DNA of 64,000 nucleotides from Candidatus Gastranaerophilales bacterium (GTDB lineage Bacteria > Cyanobacteriota > Vampirovibrionia > Gastranaerophilales > Gastranaerophilaceae), in the NCBI GenBank assembly GCA_944324835.1, contig CALUXV010000002.1:62001-126000 (forward strand), given 5' to 3'. A model generated the notes under the pieces. It was given only the letters and a program-made list of their open reading frames with translations, had not been told where the DNA came from and ran no database searches. The translations under genes were made by a program, and so were the position numbers. Below, one piece after another: positions 44,441-51,955 of this stretch. Each line of letters begins with the position of its first letter. Position 1 is the stretch's first letter.

Positions 44441-44998
44441 CTAGCAACGATCCAAATATTCGTTTGTACGGGTATCAACACGTATAACATCTCCGTTTAC
44501 AACAAAGAATGGAACGTTTACAACCGCACCTGTTTCCAATGTAGCAGGTTTTGTACCACCTTGAGAAGTATTTCCTTTTTCTGATGGCGGAGTATCAACA
44601 ACTTCTAACTCAACGTGAGCAGGGATATCAAGTCCGATAATTTTACCATCATGGAATAATACTTGAACATTCATATTTTCTTTTAAATATTTTTTACCAT
44701 CGCCAATATGATTTTCAGGAACAGGAATTTGTTCATAAGATTCCATATCCATCATCACATAATCATTACCTTCTTTATAAAGGTATTGCATTTCACGTCT
44801 ATCAAGTGTTGCTTTTGCAACTTTTTCACCGGCTCTAAATGTTTTTTCAACAACTTGTCCGGTTTCTACGTTTTTAAGTTTTGAACGAACAAAAGCCGCT
44901 CCTTTACCTGGTTTTACATGTAAAAATTCAACTACAGACCAAAGTCCGTTATCTAATTGTAAAGTTAAACCTGTTTTAAGATCATTTACGGAAATCAT
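44441..44998 (-). CDS. efp: Elongation factor P
   Basis: Promotes peptide-bond formation at polyproline stalls. 185 residues, three beta-barrel domains; the modification loop is present as KPGKGAAFVRSKLKN, with the Lys normally lysylated in PGKG. The C-terminal ending VPFFVVNGDVIRVDTRTNEY is standard. The ATG at 44998 has AAAGGAG 5 nt upstream; a GTG at 45004 is less likely. First gene of the efp-accB-accC unit. Confidence 0.96.
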   Translation of the reverse strand: MISVNDLKTGLTLQLDNGLWSVVEFLHVKPGKGAAFVRSKLKNVETGQVVEKTFRAGEKVAKATLDRREMQYLYKEGNDYVMMDMESYEQIPVPENHIGDGKKYLKENMNVQVLFHDGKIIGLDIPAHVELEVVDTPPSEKGNTSQGGTKPATLETGAVVNVPFFVVNGDVIRVDTRTNEYLDRC

Positions 44999-45033
44999 AA
45001 ACACTCCTTTAAATATGTATTCACTTTTTTATG

Positions 45034-45061
45034 ATAATATCATAAACCTATGATTTTTCAA
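45034..45061 (-). promoter_or_regulatory. Promoter of the efp-accB-accC unit
   Basis: On the minus strand TTGAAA (45061-45056), 16 nt, TATTAT (45039-45034). Expected start near 45027, about 29 nt before the efp ATG. The region also has an ATGATATTATCAT palindrome overlapping the -10. Confidence 0.5.
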
Positions 45062-45143
45062 AATTAAATGTAAATTATTATTTATTTACTAGCAAAAAAA
45101 ATAATTAGAATGTTTTAACATAGTTATAGAAGGTTTATATCGT

Positions 45144-46049
45144 ATGGCAGAAATTCAAGCAACAACATCAAATAATCTTATTACACAAACATTAAATAAC
45201 ACGTCAAAAGTGCATACAACTCAACCAAATGTAAAAAAAGAAATAATACCTGACACATTTGTAAATACGGTTGATAATTCTGTTTCGAAAAATAAAATTT
45301 CTAACAAAACACTTGCCAAAGTTTTAGATTTCGCAACATCACTTTTATTATTCGGTGGATTTTTCTTTCTACCTGATATAATTGTTGCTTTAAAAAACAA
45401 GAAAAGTAATGGAATCCTGAAAAATTTCAAAAAATTTAAACCATTTATTGGAGAAACAGTCACATCGCAAAAACAAGAAGTATTAAAGAATGGCAGAACG
45501 AAAATAACCCTTGAGAATATTAAAGGAAGATTTAAATTTAATGAAATACTTATTCTTGATAAACAAGGCAAAATGAAACAACGAATTATTATAAGAAAAG
45601 AAGAAATGCCAAACGGGAAATATATAACCCGAACTATAAGAAGTTTTAAAGGTGATAATCTAGTCAATAATAATGAAATTTGCAAAAATCCAGACAAATA
45701 TCTGTTTAAAGAATACAAAAGATCTAATCAAATTAATAAGGAATACAAAACAACAGTAAAAAGGAAAGGTAAAACGCCGGAAACAACAACATACATAGGA
45801 ACATCAGACGGCAAACCGGTATTTAGGAAAATAATTACTCCTGAATATAAAATCAATACAGCATTTTTATACGATTCCAATACATGTATTGGAACAGATT
45901 CTCAAATTGTACCTTTAAACAATAAAGAAGAGCAATATAGTCTTTTAAATATTCCAAAGCAAGGTATTATTAATAAAAAATATAATGTTGACAAAGACGG
46001 GCAACAGTATGATAAGCGATATCTTAATCAGTTACTGAGTAACTTCTAA
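45144..46049 (+). CDS. Hypothetical protein with one membrane segment
   Basis: A 301-residue protein, very basic (pI clearly high from Lys content). Residues 1-55 are polar and Asn/Thr-rich, a single hydrophobic helix follows at about 60-85 (FATSLLLFGGFFFLPDIIVA), then a Lys-rich soluble region with strand-like repeats (YITRTIRSFKGD, TTVKRKGKTPETTTYIGTSD). No recognised domain. The mRNA leader has TAGAAGGTT, complementary over 9 nt to the CCTTCT region of the small-RNA candidate at 42.4 kb. Divergent from efp. The function is unknown. Confidence 0.6.
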   Translation: MAEIQATTSNNLITQTLNNTSKVHTTQPNVKKEIIPDTFVNTVDNSVSKNKISNKTLAKVLDFATSLLLFGGFFFLPDIIVALKNKKSNGILKNFKKFKPFIGETVTSQKQEVLKNGRTKITLENIKGRFKFNEILILDKQGKMKQRIIIRKEEMPNGKYITRTIRSFKGDNLVNNNEICKNPDKYLFKEYKRSNQINKEYKTTVKRKGKTPETTTYIGTSDGKPVFRKIITPEYKINTAFLYDSNTCIGTDSQIVPLNNKEEQYSLLNIPKQGIINKKYNVDKDGQQYDKRYLNQLLSNF

Positions 46050-46055
46050 AGATTC

Positions 46056-46080
46056 TATAACACAACACTATTGTGTTATA
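46056..46080 (+). terminator. Weak hairpin terminator between convergent genes
   Basis: TATAACACAA / TTGTGTTATA stem (46056-46065 with 46071-46080), 5-nt loop, followed by AATTTATTT. The stem is perfect but AT-rich and the T-run is interrupted. Confidence 0.4.
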
Positions 46081-46087
46081 AATTTAT

Positions 46088-47512
46088 TTAATTACTCTTT
46101 AAAAGAGTATATTTTTTCCCTTGTTTAACAATTATGAAATACTTGCTAATATAATCTATATCAGCCTTATTTTTCATATTTTTGTTTTTATAAATCAGCA
46201 TTACTTCAGGATGTTCAGATACTGCTTTTTTCAAATCATCTAAATTATCATCAAGTATCAAATCTGCATAATCTTTTCTATAGTTCAAAAAGATTGATGG
46301 TTTTACCGGCATGTTGTATGTTATCAAATGATATTTTGAATTTTGTGCAACCGTTGAATATTCAACAAGTTCACTCATACCGCCTGTATAAACAACTGTT
46401 TTCAGGAGAATAATTGCAACGAATGTAGCAATTATCGCAAAAGAAACAGGAATTGTAAGCCATTTTTTATCCTTGTCATAAACCCAGTACCCAACCATAA
46501 ATGCAGCAGGGGGAACAGCCGGCAACACATACGTAGGAAGTTTTCCGCTTGCAACACTAAATAAACCGAATATTACAACAAAATATATCGCAAAAAATAA
46601 AATCATTTTGTTTTCGTACAATTTCTTTTTGAAGAAATCAACAATTGCTCCGATAAAATGGAATGACCACGGTAAAAAACCTACAAAAAACACCGGAACA
46701 AAATACAAAAACGGTCGTGTTTTCCCGAGAGCATCAGCATTTACAAGACGTTCAAAATGATGCAGAATAAAGTATACCCAGATAAATTCAAAGCCATACT
46801 GTTTATACATTGCAATATGCCAAGGCAGGTTAATTAAAAGAAACATAATAACACCCGGTAAAATATTAACAGGACGGAATATTTCTTTAACATTTTTATT
46901 AATAAGCCTGTGAATACCAATTATTGCGACAGGAAAAACTATTGCCAAAAGCCCTTTTGCAAGAAATGCAAAGGATGCAAAAGTATAAAAACCCCACCAC
47001 AGATATTTTTTATTTTTATCTTCAACAAAATCAGTCAAAAGCCCGCAATAAATTGTCCAGGTCAAAAATGCAGTAAATACCATATCAATAATTGCAACAC
47101 GTGTCAGCATGACGAAATAAACATTTGCCAAAAGTATTAATGCTGCATAAAAACCGAGTTTAGGAGATTTTATTTTTTTACCGGTATAATATGTAAAAAA
47201 TACAGTAACCAGGGCTAATAATGCCATAGGAAGTCTTATAGCAAATTCATGAAAACCAAAAAGTTTAATTGATAATGCCGTAAACCAGAAATACAACGGC
47301 GGTTTTTCAATAAACGGAACCCCGTTAAGCATAAGAAAATTCCAATTATGTCCCAGCAAATCTCTGGACATAACCGCATATCTTGTTTCGTCAACATCAA
47401 CCAGAGGGTAAGAACCCATTCCTAGAAATAAAAATACAACTGACAAAATACCTAAAAGTATTAAATAAAACTTTTCAGGATGTTCTCTATAAAACTCTTT
47501 TATCTTTTCCAT
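46088..47512 (-). CDS. GT39/GT83-type membrane glycosyltransferase (ArnT-like)
   Basis: A 474-residue polytopic membrane protein with about 11 helices. The first periplasmic loop has the DVDETRYAVMSRDLL acidic motif and IEKPPLYFWF, typical of ArnT/PMT-family transferases, which use polyprenyl-phosphate sugars and act on the periplasmic face. The short C-terminal soluble part (about 380-474) is reduced compared with ArnT. The next gene upstream makes the probable polyprenyl-phosphate sugar donor (10 nt apart), so the pair forms a donor-and-transfer module. The acceptor (lipid A, protein or glycan) cannot be told. Confidence 0.82.
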   Translation of the reverse strand: MEKIKEFYREHPEKFYLILLGILSVVFLFLGMGSYPLVDVDETRYAVMSRDLLGHNWNFLMLNGVPFIEKPPLYFWFTALSIKLFGFHEFAIRLPMALLALVTVFFTYYTGKKIKSPKLGFYAALILLANVYFVMLTRVAIIDMVFTAFLTWTIYCGLLTDFVEDKNKKYLWWGFYTFASFAFLAKGLLAIVFPVAIIGIHRLINKNVKEIFRPVNILPGVIMFLLINLPWHIAMYKQYGFEFIWVYFILHHFERLVNADALGKTRPFLYFVPVFFVGFLPWSFHFIGAIVDFFKKKLYENKMILFFAIYFVVIFGLFSVASGKLPTYVLPAVPPAAFMVGYWVYDKDKKWLTIPVSFAIIATFVAIILLKTVVYTGGMSELVEYSTVAQNSKYHLITYNMPVKPSIFLNYRKDYADLILDDNLDDLKKAVSEHPEVMLIYKNKNMKNKADIDYISKYFIIVKQGKKYTLLKSN

Positions 47513-47522
47513 AACTAACTAC

Positions 47523-48413
47523 CTAAATATTATATTTATCTTTTATTATATACAATGGCCTATGTTTAACTTCATCATAAATTCTGCCGATATACGTTCC
47601 GGCAAAACCTAATCCCAAAAGCTGTACTGAAACCGCAAAGAAAATTGCAAACGTTAACATATTAAGCTTTGCAAGGGATATTACTGCAAGTAAAAACATA
47701 AATAACGATAAATAGTAAATTGCCTGCAGCGGTTTTAGAGAAAATGAGAATATCCCGTTCCCTGCAAGTCTTAGCATCGCCTTCAAAGGATAATGTGTTT
47801 CTCCGGCAAATCTCTCATCCCTATCAAATTCAACAGGAGCAGACTTGAACCCGACCCAAGGAACCATGCCTCTTATAAATCTGTTATGTTCCGGCATGTT
47901 CTTTAAAACATCTGCAACTTTTCTTGTTATTAACCTGAAATCCCCTGTATCTGTCGGAATATCAAGATTACATAAACTATTTAATACACGATAAAAACCA
48001 AATGCAGTAACCTTTTTAAACAAAGTTTCATTCTGGCGTTTCTTGCGTTTTCCATATACAATATCAAATCCCTCAAGAGATTTATTATACATATCAATAA
48101 TTAATTCCGGAGGATCTTGTAAATCTGCATCAATAATCACAATATAATCAGCATCACTGTTTTCAATACCTGCCGTTACTGCTATCTGATGTCCAAAATT
48201 TCTTGAAAAACCGATAACTTTAACATAAGAATATTCCTCAGATAATCTTTGCAATATATCAAGACTTGAATCTCTTGACCCATCATTAACAAAAAGAAAA
48301 CTTACTTCCAATTGATTGGCTAAGTTGTCTCTTACTTTATTTAAACGTCCGACTATTTCATCAAGGCACTCTTCTTCATTATAAACAGGAATAATTATAT
48401 CCAGCGTATTCAA
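47523..48413 (-). CDS. Polyprenyl-phosphate glycosyltransferase (GT2, ArnC/GtrB-like)
   Basis: A 296-residue GT2 enzyme: DIIIPVYNEEE nucleotide-sugar fold start, FVNDGSRDSS, IDADLQDPPELI (DxD region) and GDFRLITR, then two C-terminal membrane helices (about 225-275) ending with YIGRIYDEVKHRPLYII, a hallmark of ArnC/GtrB/DPM1-type transferases. It would load a sugar onto undecaprenyl phosphate on the cytoplasmic face. The start is TTG at 48413, chosen because GGGGAG lies 7 nt upstream and no ATG is available. Confidence 0.87.
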   Translation of the reverse strand: MNTLDIIIPVYNEEECLDEIVGRLNKVRDNLANQLEVSFLFVNDGSRDSSLDILQRLSEEYSYVKVIGFSRNFGHQIAVTAGIENSDADYIVIIDADLQDPPELIIDMYNKSLEGFDIVYGKRKKRQNETLFKKVTAFGFYRVLNSLCNLDIPTDTGDFRLITRKVADVLKNMPEHNRFIRGMVPWVGFKSAPVEFDRDERFAGETHYPLKAMLRLAGNGIFSFSLKPLQAIYYLSLFMFLLAVISLAKLNMLTFAIFFAVSVQLLGLGFAGTYIGRIYDEVKHRPLYIIKDKYNI

Positions 48414-48437
48414 ACTATCACTCCCCTTATAGTTTCG

Positions 48438-48947
48438 TTATAAAAACTTCTTTAATTCCAAAACTTTTTCTTTAAATTCGTCATAAGAAGAATTATTATC
48501 TATAACATAATCCCAATCTTTTATATGGTCAAGTCCGATTTCAGTTATATCATCTTCGCCGACAAGATTCCCTCTTTGAGCACGGACCTCACGTGATGCT
48601 TCGACCCTTATTGTTATAGCACCTGCAGCTTTAAATACGTCATACTCATGCTGAACACGAACATCTGTAACCATAATTTTGCCATCAGTTTCAATAATTT
48701 TCTTAAGCCAGTAATCAGGATTTTGAGCTCTGCCCCAGTTTCCTAATTCAATCAAACCGGCACGATACTGAGCCTTATTTTGCTCTATTTCTTCATAAGT
48801 CAAATTATGCTGTCTGCCGTATTCAAGCTTTATAATATCTCCCATCGCACATCTTTTATATTCTGGAAGCTCTGCAAGAAGAATTTTCGCAGCAGTATCC
48901 TTGCCGGAATATTGTTTGCCTGAAAAAATAACAATCTTATCAGCCAT
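48438..48947 (-). CDS. P-loop kinase resembling animal-type phosphomevalonate kinase
   Basis: A 169-residue NMP-kinase-fold protein. P-loop FSGKQYSGKDTAAK; then GDIIKLEYGRQHNLTYEEIE, WGRAQNPDYWLKKI, VTDVRVQHEYDVFKAAGA, RVEASREVRAQRG and GLDHIKDWDYVIDN. This order matches PF04275-type phosphomevalonate kinase (the animal enzyme: SGKRKSGKD, WGE, SDxRR, RxxRG, DWV-EN) better than adenylate or dephospho-CoA kinases. No mevalonate-pathway gene is in the window, so a nucleotide monophosphate or other phospho-substrate is possible. The ATG at 48947 is 1 nt after the MFS gene stop, with AGAGGA upstream. Confidence 0.65.
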   Translation of the reverse strand: MADKIVIFSGKQYSGKDTAAKILLAELPEYKRCAMGDIIKLEYGRQHNLTYEEIEQNKAQYRAGLIELGNWGRAQNPDYWLKKIIETDGKIMVTDVRVQHEYDVFKAAGAITIRVEASREVRAQRGNLVGEDDITEIGLDHIKDWDYVIDNNSSYDEFKEKVLELKKFL

Positions 48948-48948
48948 A

Positions 48949-50340
48949 CTATTTAGTCCTCTCATTGATAGAGAATGCGGTCAATGCTGCAAGGAGCAAG
49001 CATAAAGCCCCGACATAAAATGCATATTCCCAATGATAATTGATACCAAGAGGGGTTTCAAATACACATTTTTTAATCATCCAAGATACAAATGTACATA
49101 CAACAACCTGAGGACCGGCAATAAAGATATTGAATATACCCATTACAGAACCTTCTGTACCAGGAATTATAAACTTAGATAACATGGCAAACGGTAATGC
49201 TGAAACACTCGCCCAGCCAATACCTGATAAAGCCATCAAAGCTGCAACCTTTGTAGGGTCATTGTTATATACAGCCATACCTAAATATGCTAAAACCATT
49301 GATAATAAACAAATTATATGTATACGTTTATTTCCGTATGCTTCTGCCAAAACCCCGATAGGTATAGCAATTAAGAAACAAACTAAATTGAATATTGCAA
49401 AACAAATTGATGAGTAATTTGTTGCTTTTATTTGTAAGGCAGAAAATTTGTCAACTAATTCCAACGACATGCTGCTTAAATCAGGAATTTGATATACCGT
49501 ATGAATAGAATAACTTGTAAAGAATATCATCATACACATCATACCAATCCAGGTAAAGAATTGCATCAAACATATCTTTGGGACTTGAGGTGATAAAAGA
49601 AAGAAGTTTCTTAAATCTTCCCAGAAGCTTGAGGTTTTAACATTTTCATCTTTTTCATCAGCAGAAGATATGTTTCTGGAATCTTTTTCCTGTATAGTCA
49701 AACATGTCCAGGTCATAGCAAGAACAAATGCCAATGCTGCCATTACAAACTGAGCCGTTATAGACATTTGATAATGGCATACATATTGTAAAAATGGTGC
49801 TGTACCTGCAGCAATAACAGAACCTAAACCTATTGCAAGGGAAATATAAGAGTTTGCAACAGAATGCTGTTCTTTAGGCACAATATCCGGAATTAAAGCT
49901 CTATAAGGGCCTTGAGCCACATTGATACAGGCATCAATAATCCAAATCATTACAGCCGCAATAAATAAACCAAGCCAGATAGGTATCGGAAACCCAAAGG
50001 TTTTACCTAAAAAACCTGCAATATTAGCAGAATTAGGAAATGCCCACAAAGCCAACGCAGCAATAAAAGCACCCATAAACAAATATGGACGGCGTCTACC
50101 GAATCTGGAATGTGTATTATCACTCAATGCACCGATAATTGGCTGTACAACCATTCCTGTAAACGGCCCTGCAAGCCAAATTAATCCGTAAATAAACGGA
50201 GATGCTCCCAGTCCTTCTGTTACCGGTGCAGATAAAATTATTCTCATCTGCCAGGCAAATTGCAGCCCTAAAAAACCTAATGCAAAATTTAAAAATTTTG
50301 CTGTATTAAATCTTTTTAATTCCGAATGTTCTTCAACCAT
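48949..50340 (-). CDS. MFS transporter, sucrose/SLC45-like (GPH-type)
   Basis: A 463-residue permease with 12 predicted helices. Motifs near the first cytoplasmic loops, [20 protein letters not shown] and [15 protein letters not shown], match the sucrose/SLC45 branch of H+-coupled sugar transporters, as do [11 protein letters not shown] and the central acidic loop. It probably imports a di- or oligosaccharide with protons. It lies 27 nt after glgC, linking uptake to glycogen synthesis. Good Shine-Dalgarno (GGGAG). Confidence 0.83.
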   Translation of the reverse strand: MVEEHSELKRFNTAKFLNFALGFLGLQFAWQMRIILSAPVTEGLGASPFIYGLIWLAGPFTGMVVQPIIGALSDNTHSRFGRRRPYLFMGAFIAALALWAFPNSANIAGFLGKTFGFPIPIWLGLFIAAVMIWIIDACINVAQGPYRALIPDIVPKEQHSVANSYISLAIGLGSVIAAGTAPFLQYVCHYQMSITAQFVMAALAFVLAMTWTCLTIQEKDSRNISSADEKDENVKTSSFWEDLRNFFLLSPQVPKICLMQFFTWIGMMCMMIFFTSYSIHTVYQIPDLSSMSLELVDKFSALQIKATNYSSICFAIFNLVCFLIAIPIGVLAEAYGNKRIHIICLLSMVLAYLGMAVYNNDPTKVAALMALSGIGWASVSALPFAMLSKFIIPGTEGSVMGIFNIFIAGPQVVVCTFVSWMIKKCVFETPLGINYHWEYAFYVGALCLLLAALTAFSINERTK

Positions 50341-50366
50341 TTATATTCTCCCACACTGTGTACTAT

Positions 50367-51605
50367 TTATTTCAATTTTGCGCCTTTAGGCACTACGGTT
50401 ACTCCTCCTTCTGACACATAAAAACCTCGGCTTTCATCTTCTTCACGGTTAAAACCAATCTTAGTATAAGGCGGAATATCCACGTTCTTATCTATAATAG
50501 CACGTTTGATTTGAGAATATCTACCAATTGTAACATTTTCCATCAAAATTGATTCATTTATCTGGCAATAACTATTAATACGTACTTTCGGAGAAAGTAC
50601 ACATCTTGAAAGAGTACCGCCTGAGACAATACAGCCTTCCGAAATCATGGAATCTGTCGCCATGCCCACTCTATCTCCTTGTTTCCAAATAAACTTTGCC
50701 GGCGGATAATTATAATTATAAGTTCTTAAAGGCCATTCCTTTGAATATAAATTCAATTCAGGATCATACGCCAATAAATCCATATTTGCCTGCCAGTAAG
50801 CATCTATACAGCCTACATCTCTCCAATATCCCTTTTCACGAGGAGACATGCCTGCAAATTTATTCTCTTTAAAATTATAAACCCTTATATTCTTCCCCTG
50901 ATTCAATAACATAGGGATGACATTCTTACCAAAGTCATGATGAGAACCTTCAATTGCTGCATCCTCTTTTAAAGCATCAATCAAAATGTTTCTGTCAAAA
51001 ATATAATTCCCCATAGAAGCCAGACACATATCAGGATTATCCGGCATGGGTTTTGGAGGTGTTTGAGGTTTTTCAATAAAATTTGTTAAGCGCCAGTGTT
51101 CATCAACCTCCATAATTCCAAATTCTGATGCCTGTTCTATTGGTATAGGTATTGCAGAAATCGTTAATGCCGCATTATTCTTCTTGTGAAATTTAAGCAT
51201 GCGGGATACATCCATCTTATATATATGATCTCCGCCAAAAACACAAACAAACTTCGGATCTTCATCTATAATATGAAGAATATTTTGATAAACTGCATCT
51301 GCAGTACCTTGGTACCATGCTCCGCCGGTTCTCATCTGCGCCGGTACTAACTCGACAAACTGATTCCAAAATGGAGACAAGGCCCAACCTCTTACGATAT
51401 GTTTATTTAAAGAATCAGACTTATACTGGGTTAAAACTTTTATTCTTTGAAACCCTGAATTGACAAAATTATTAAGTACAAAATCTATAATCCTATATCT
51501 ACCGCCAAAAGGTACTGCAGGTTTTGCTCTATCCTTCGTTAACGGATATAACCTTTTCCCTTCTCCTCCTGCCAAAATCATAACCAACGCATCATTAACA
51601 TTCAT
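50367..51605 (-). CDS. glgC: Glucose-1-phosphate adenylyltransferase GlgC
   Basis: Makes ADP-glucose for glycogen synthesis. 412 residues: nucleotidyltransferase domain with AGGEGKRLYPLTKDRAKPAV, GGRYRIIDFVLNN, WYQGTADAV, FGGDHIYKMD and NFIEKPQ, then a left-handed beta-helix (about 300-400) with hexapeptide turns such as ISEGCIVSGG and ILMENVTIG. The allosteric Arg/Lys region at the N-terminus is kept. First gene of a five-gene minus-strand unit (glgC, MFS, kinase, GT2, GT39). GAGG precedes the ATG. glgA and glgB are not in the window. Confidence 0.94.
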   Translation of the reverse strand: MNVNDALVMILAGGEGKRLYPLTKDRAKPAVPFGGRYRIIDFVLNNFVNSGFQRIKVLTQYKSDSLNKHIVRGWALSPFWNQFVELVPAQMRTGGAWYQGTADAVYQNILHIIDEDPKFVCVFGGDHIYKMDVSRMLKFHKKNNAALTISAIPIPIEQASEFGIMEVDEHWRLTNFIEKPQTPPKPMPDNPDMCLASMGNYIFDRNILIDALKEDAAIEGSHHDFGKNVIPMLLNQGKNIRVYNFKENKFAGMSPREKGYWRDVGCIDAYWQANMDLLAYDPELNLYSKEWPLRTYNYNYPPAKFIWKQGDRVGMATDSMISEGCIVSGGTLSRCVLSPKVRINSYCQINESILMENVTIGRYSQIKRAIIDKNVDIPPYTKIGFNREEDESRGFYVSEGGVTVVPKGAKLK

Positions 51606-51705
51606 AATTACACCTCACTAATAAATAAGATTATAAACTGGACATAAGATGATTGCACTAATCATAATTAATTATTTTTATCATATAAATTAAGAAAATA
51701 AGATG

Positions 51706-51734
51706 TTGACTAAAAAAAATATTTATGGTATAAA
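51706..51734 (+). promoter_or_regulatory. Sigma70-type promoter in the leader of the GLUG protein gene
   Basis: TTGACT (51706-51711), 17 nt, TATAAA (51729-51734), expected start near 51741. It is followed only 20 nt later by a rho-independent hairpin, 165 nt before the next gene start. Confidence 0.6.
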
Positions 51735-51747
51735 ACAAGTGGGGTAA

Positions 51748-51804
51748 ATGTATATTTTTGAGTCTTGCACAAACTGCAAGGCTTTCTTTTTGAGAGAATA
51801 CTAA
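51748..51804 (+). CDS. Possible 18-residue leader peptide
   Basis: ATG at 51748, TAA at 51802, GGGG 3 nt upstream (tight spacing). The product would be MYIFESCTNCKAFFLREY, with a CxxC pair; the reading frame runs through the hairpin at 51761-51791. Its position between a promoter and a terminator is like that of an attenuation peptide, but there is no run of one regulatory codon, so the gene is uncertain. Confidence 0.25.
   Translation: MYIFESCTNCKAFFLREY
51761..51791 (+). terminator. Leader terminator / attenuator upstream of the GLUG protein gene
   Basis: AGTCTTGCA (51761-51769), loop CAAAC, TGCAAGGCT (51775-51783), then TTCTTTTT. Nine pairs including one G-T. With the promoter at 51706-51734 it yields a transcript of about 50 nt unless read through. 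The rest of the 350-nt gap 51606-51955 has further AT-rich promoter-like boxes (TATAAT near 51871) but no ORF I can support. Confidence 0.6.
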
Positions 51805-51955
51805 ACCACTTTAAATACTTGATTGAGACCCTTTTACTAATTATTAACTTTTGTAACAAATTCCTATAATATTTAAAGTTTACTGGTAAATAAGCCGTTA
51901 GACATAACATAATATCAAATTATGTACATGTAAGAAATTAGGAATCGATTCAATT

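Noticed and set aside
51710-51910. 66-codon minus-strand frame in the glgC-GLUG gap
   Set aside because: No Shine-Dalgarno, low-complexity AT-rich translation, and it runs antisense through a promoter and terminator.
51606-51955. Riboswitch upstream of the GLUG protein gene
   Set aside because: Only a single short hairpin with a T-run is seen; no multi-helix aptamer-like structure or known motif.
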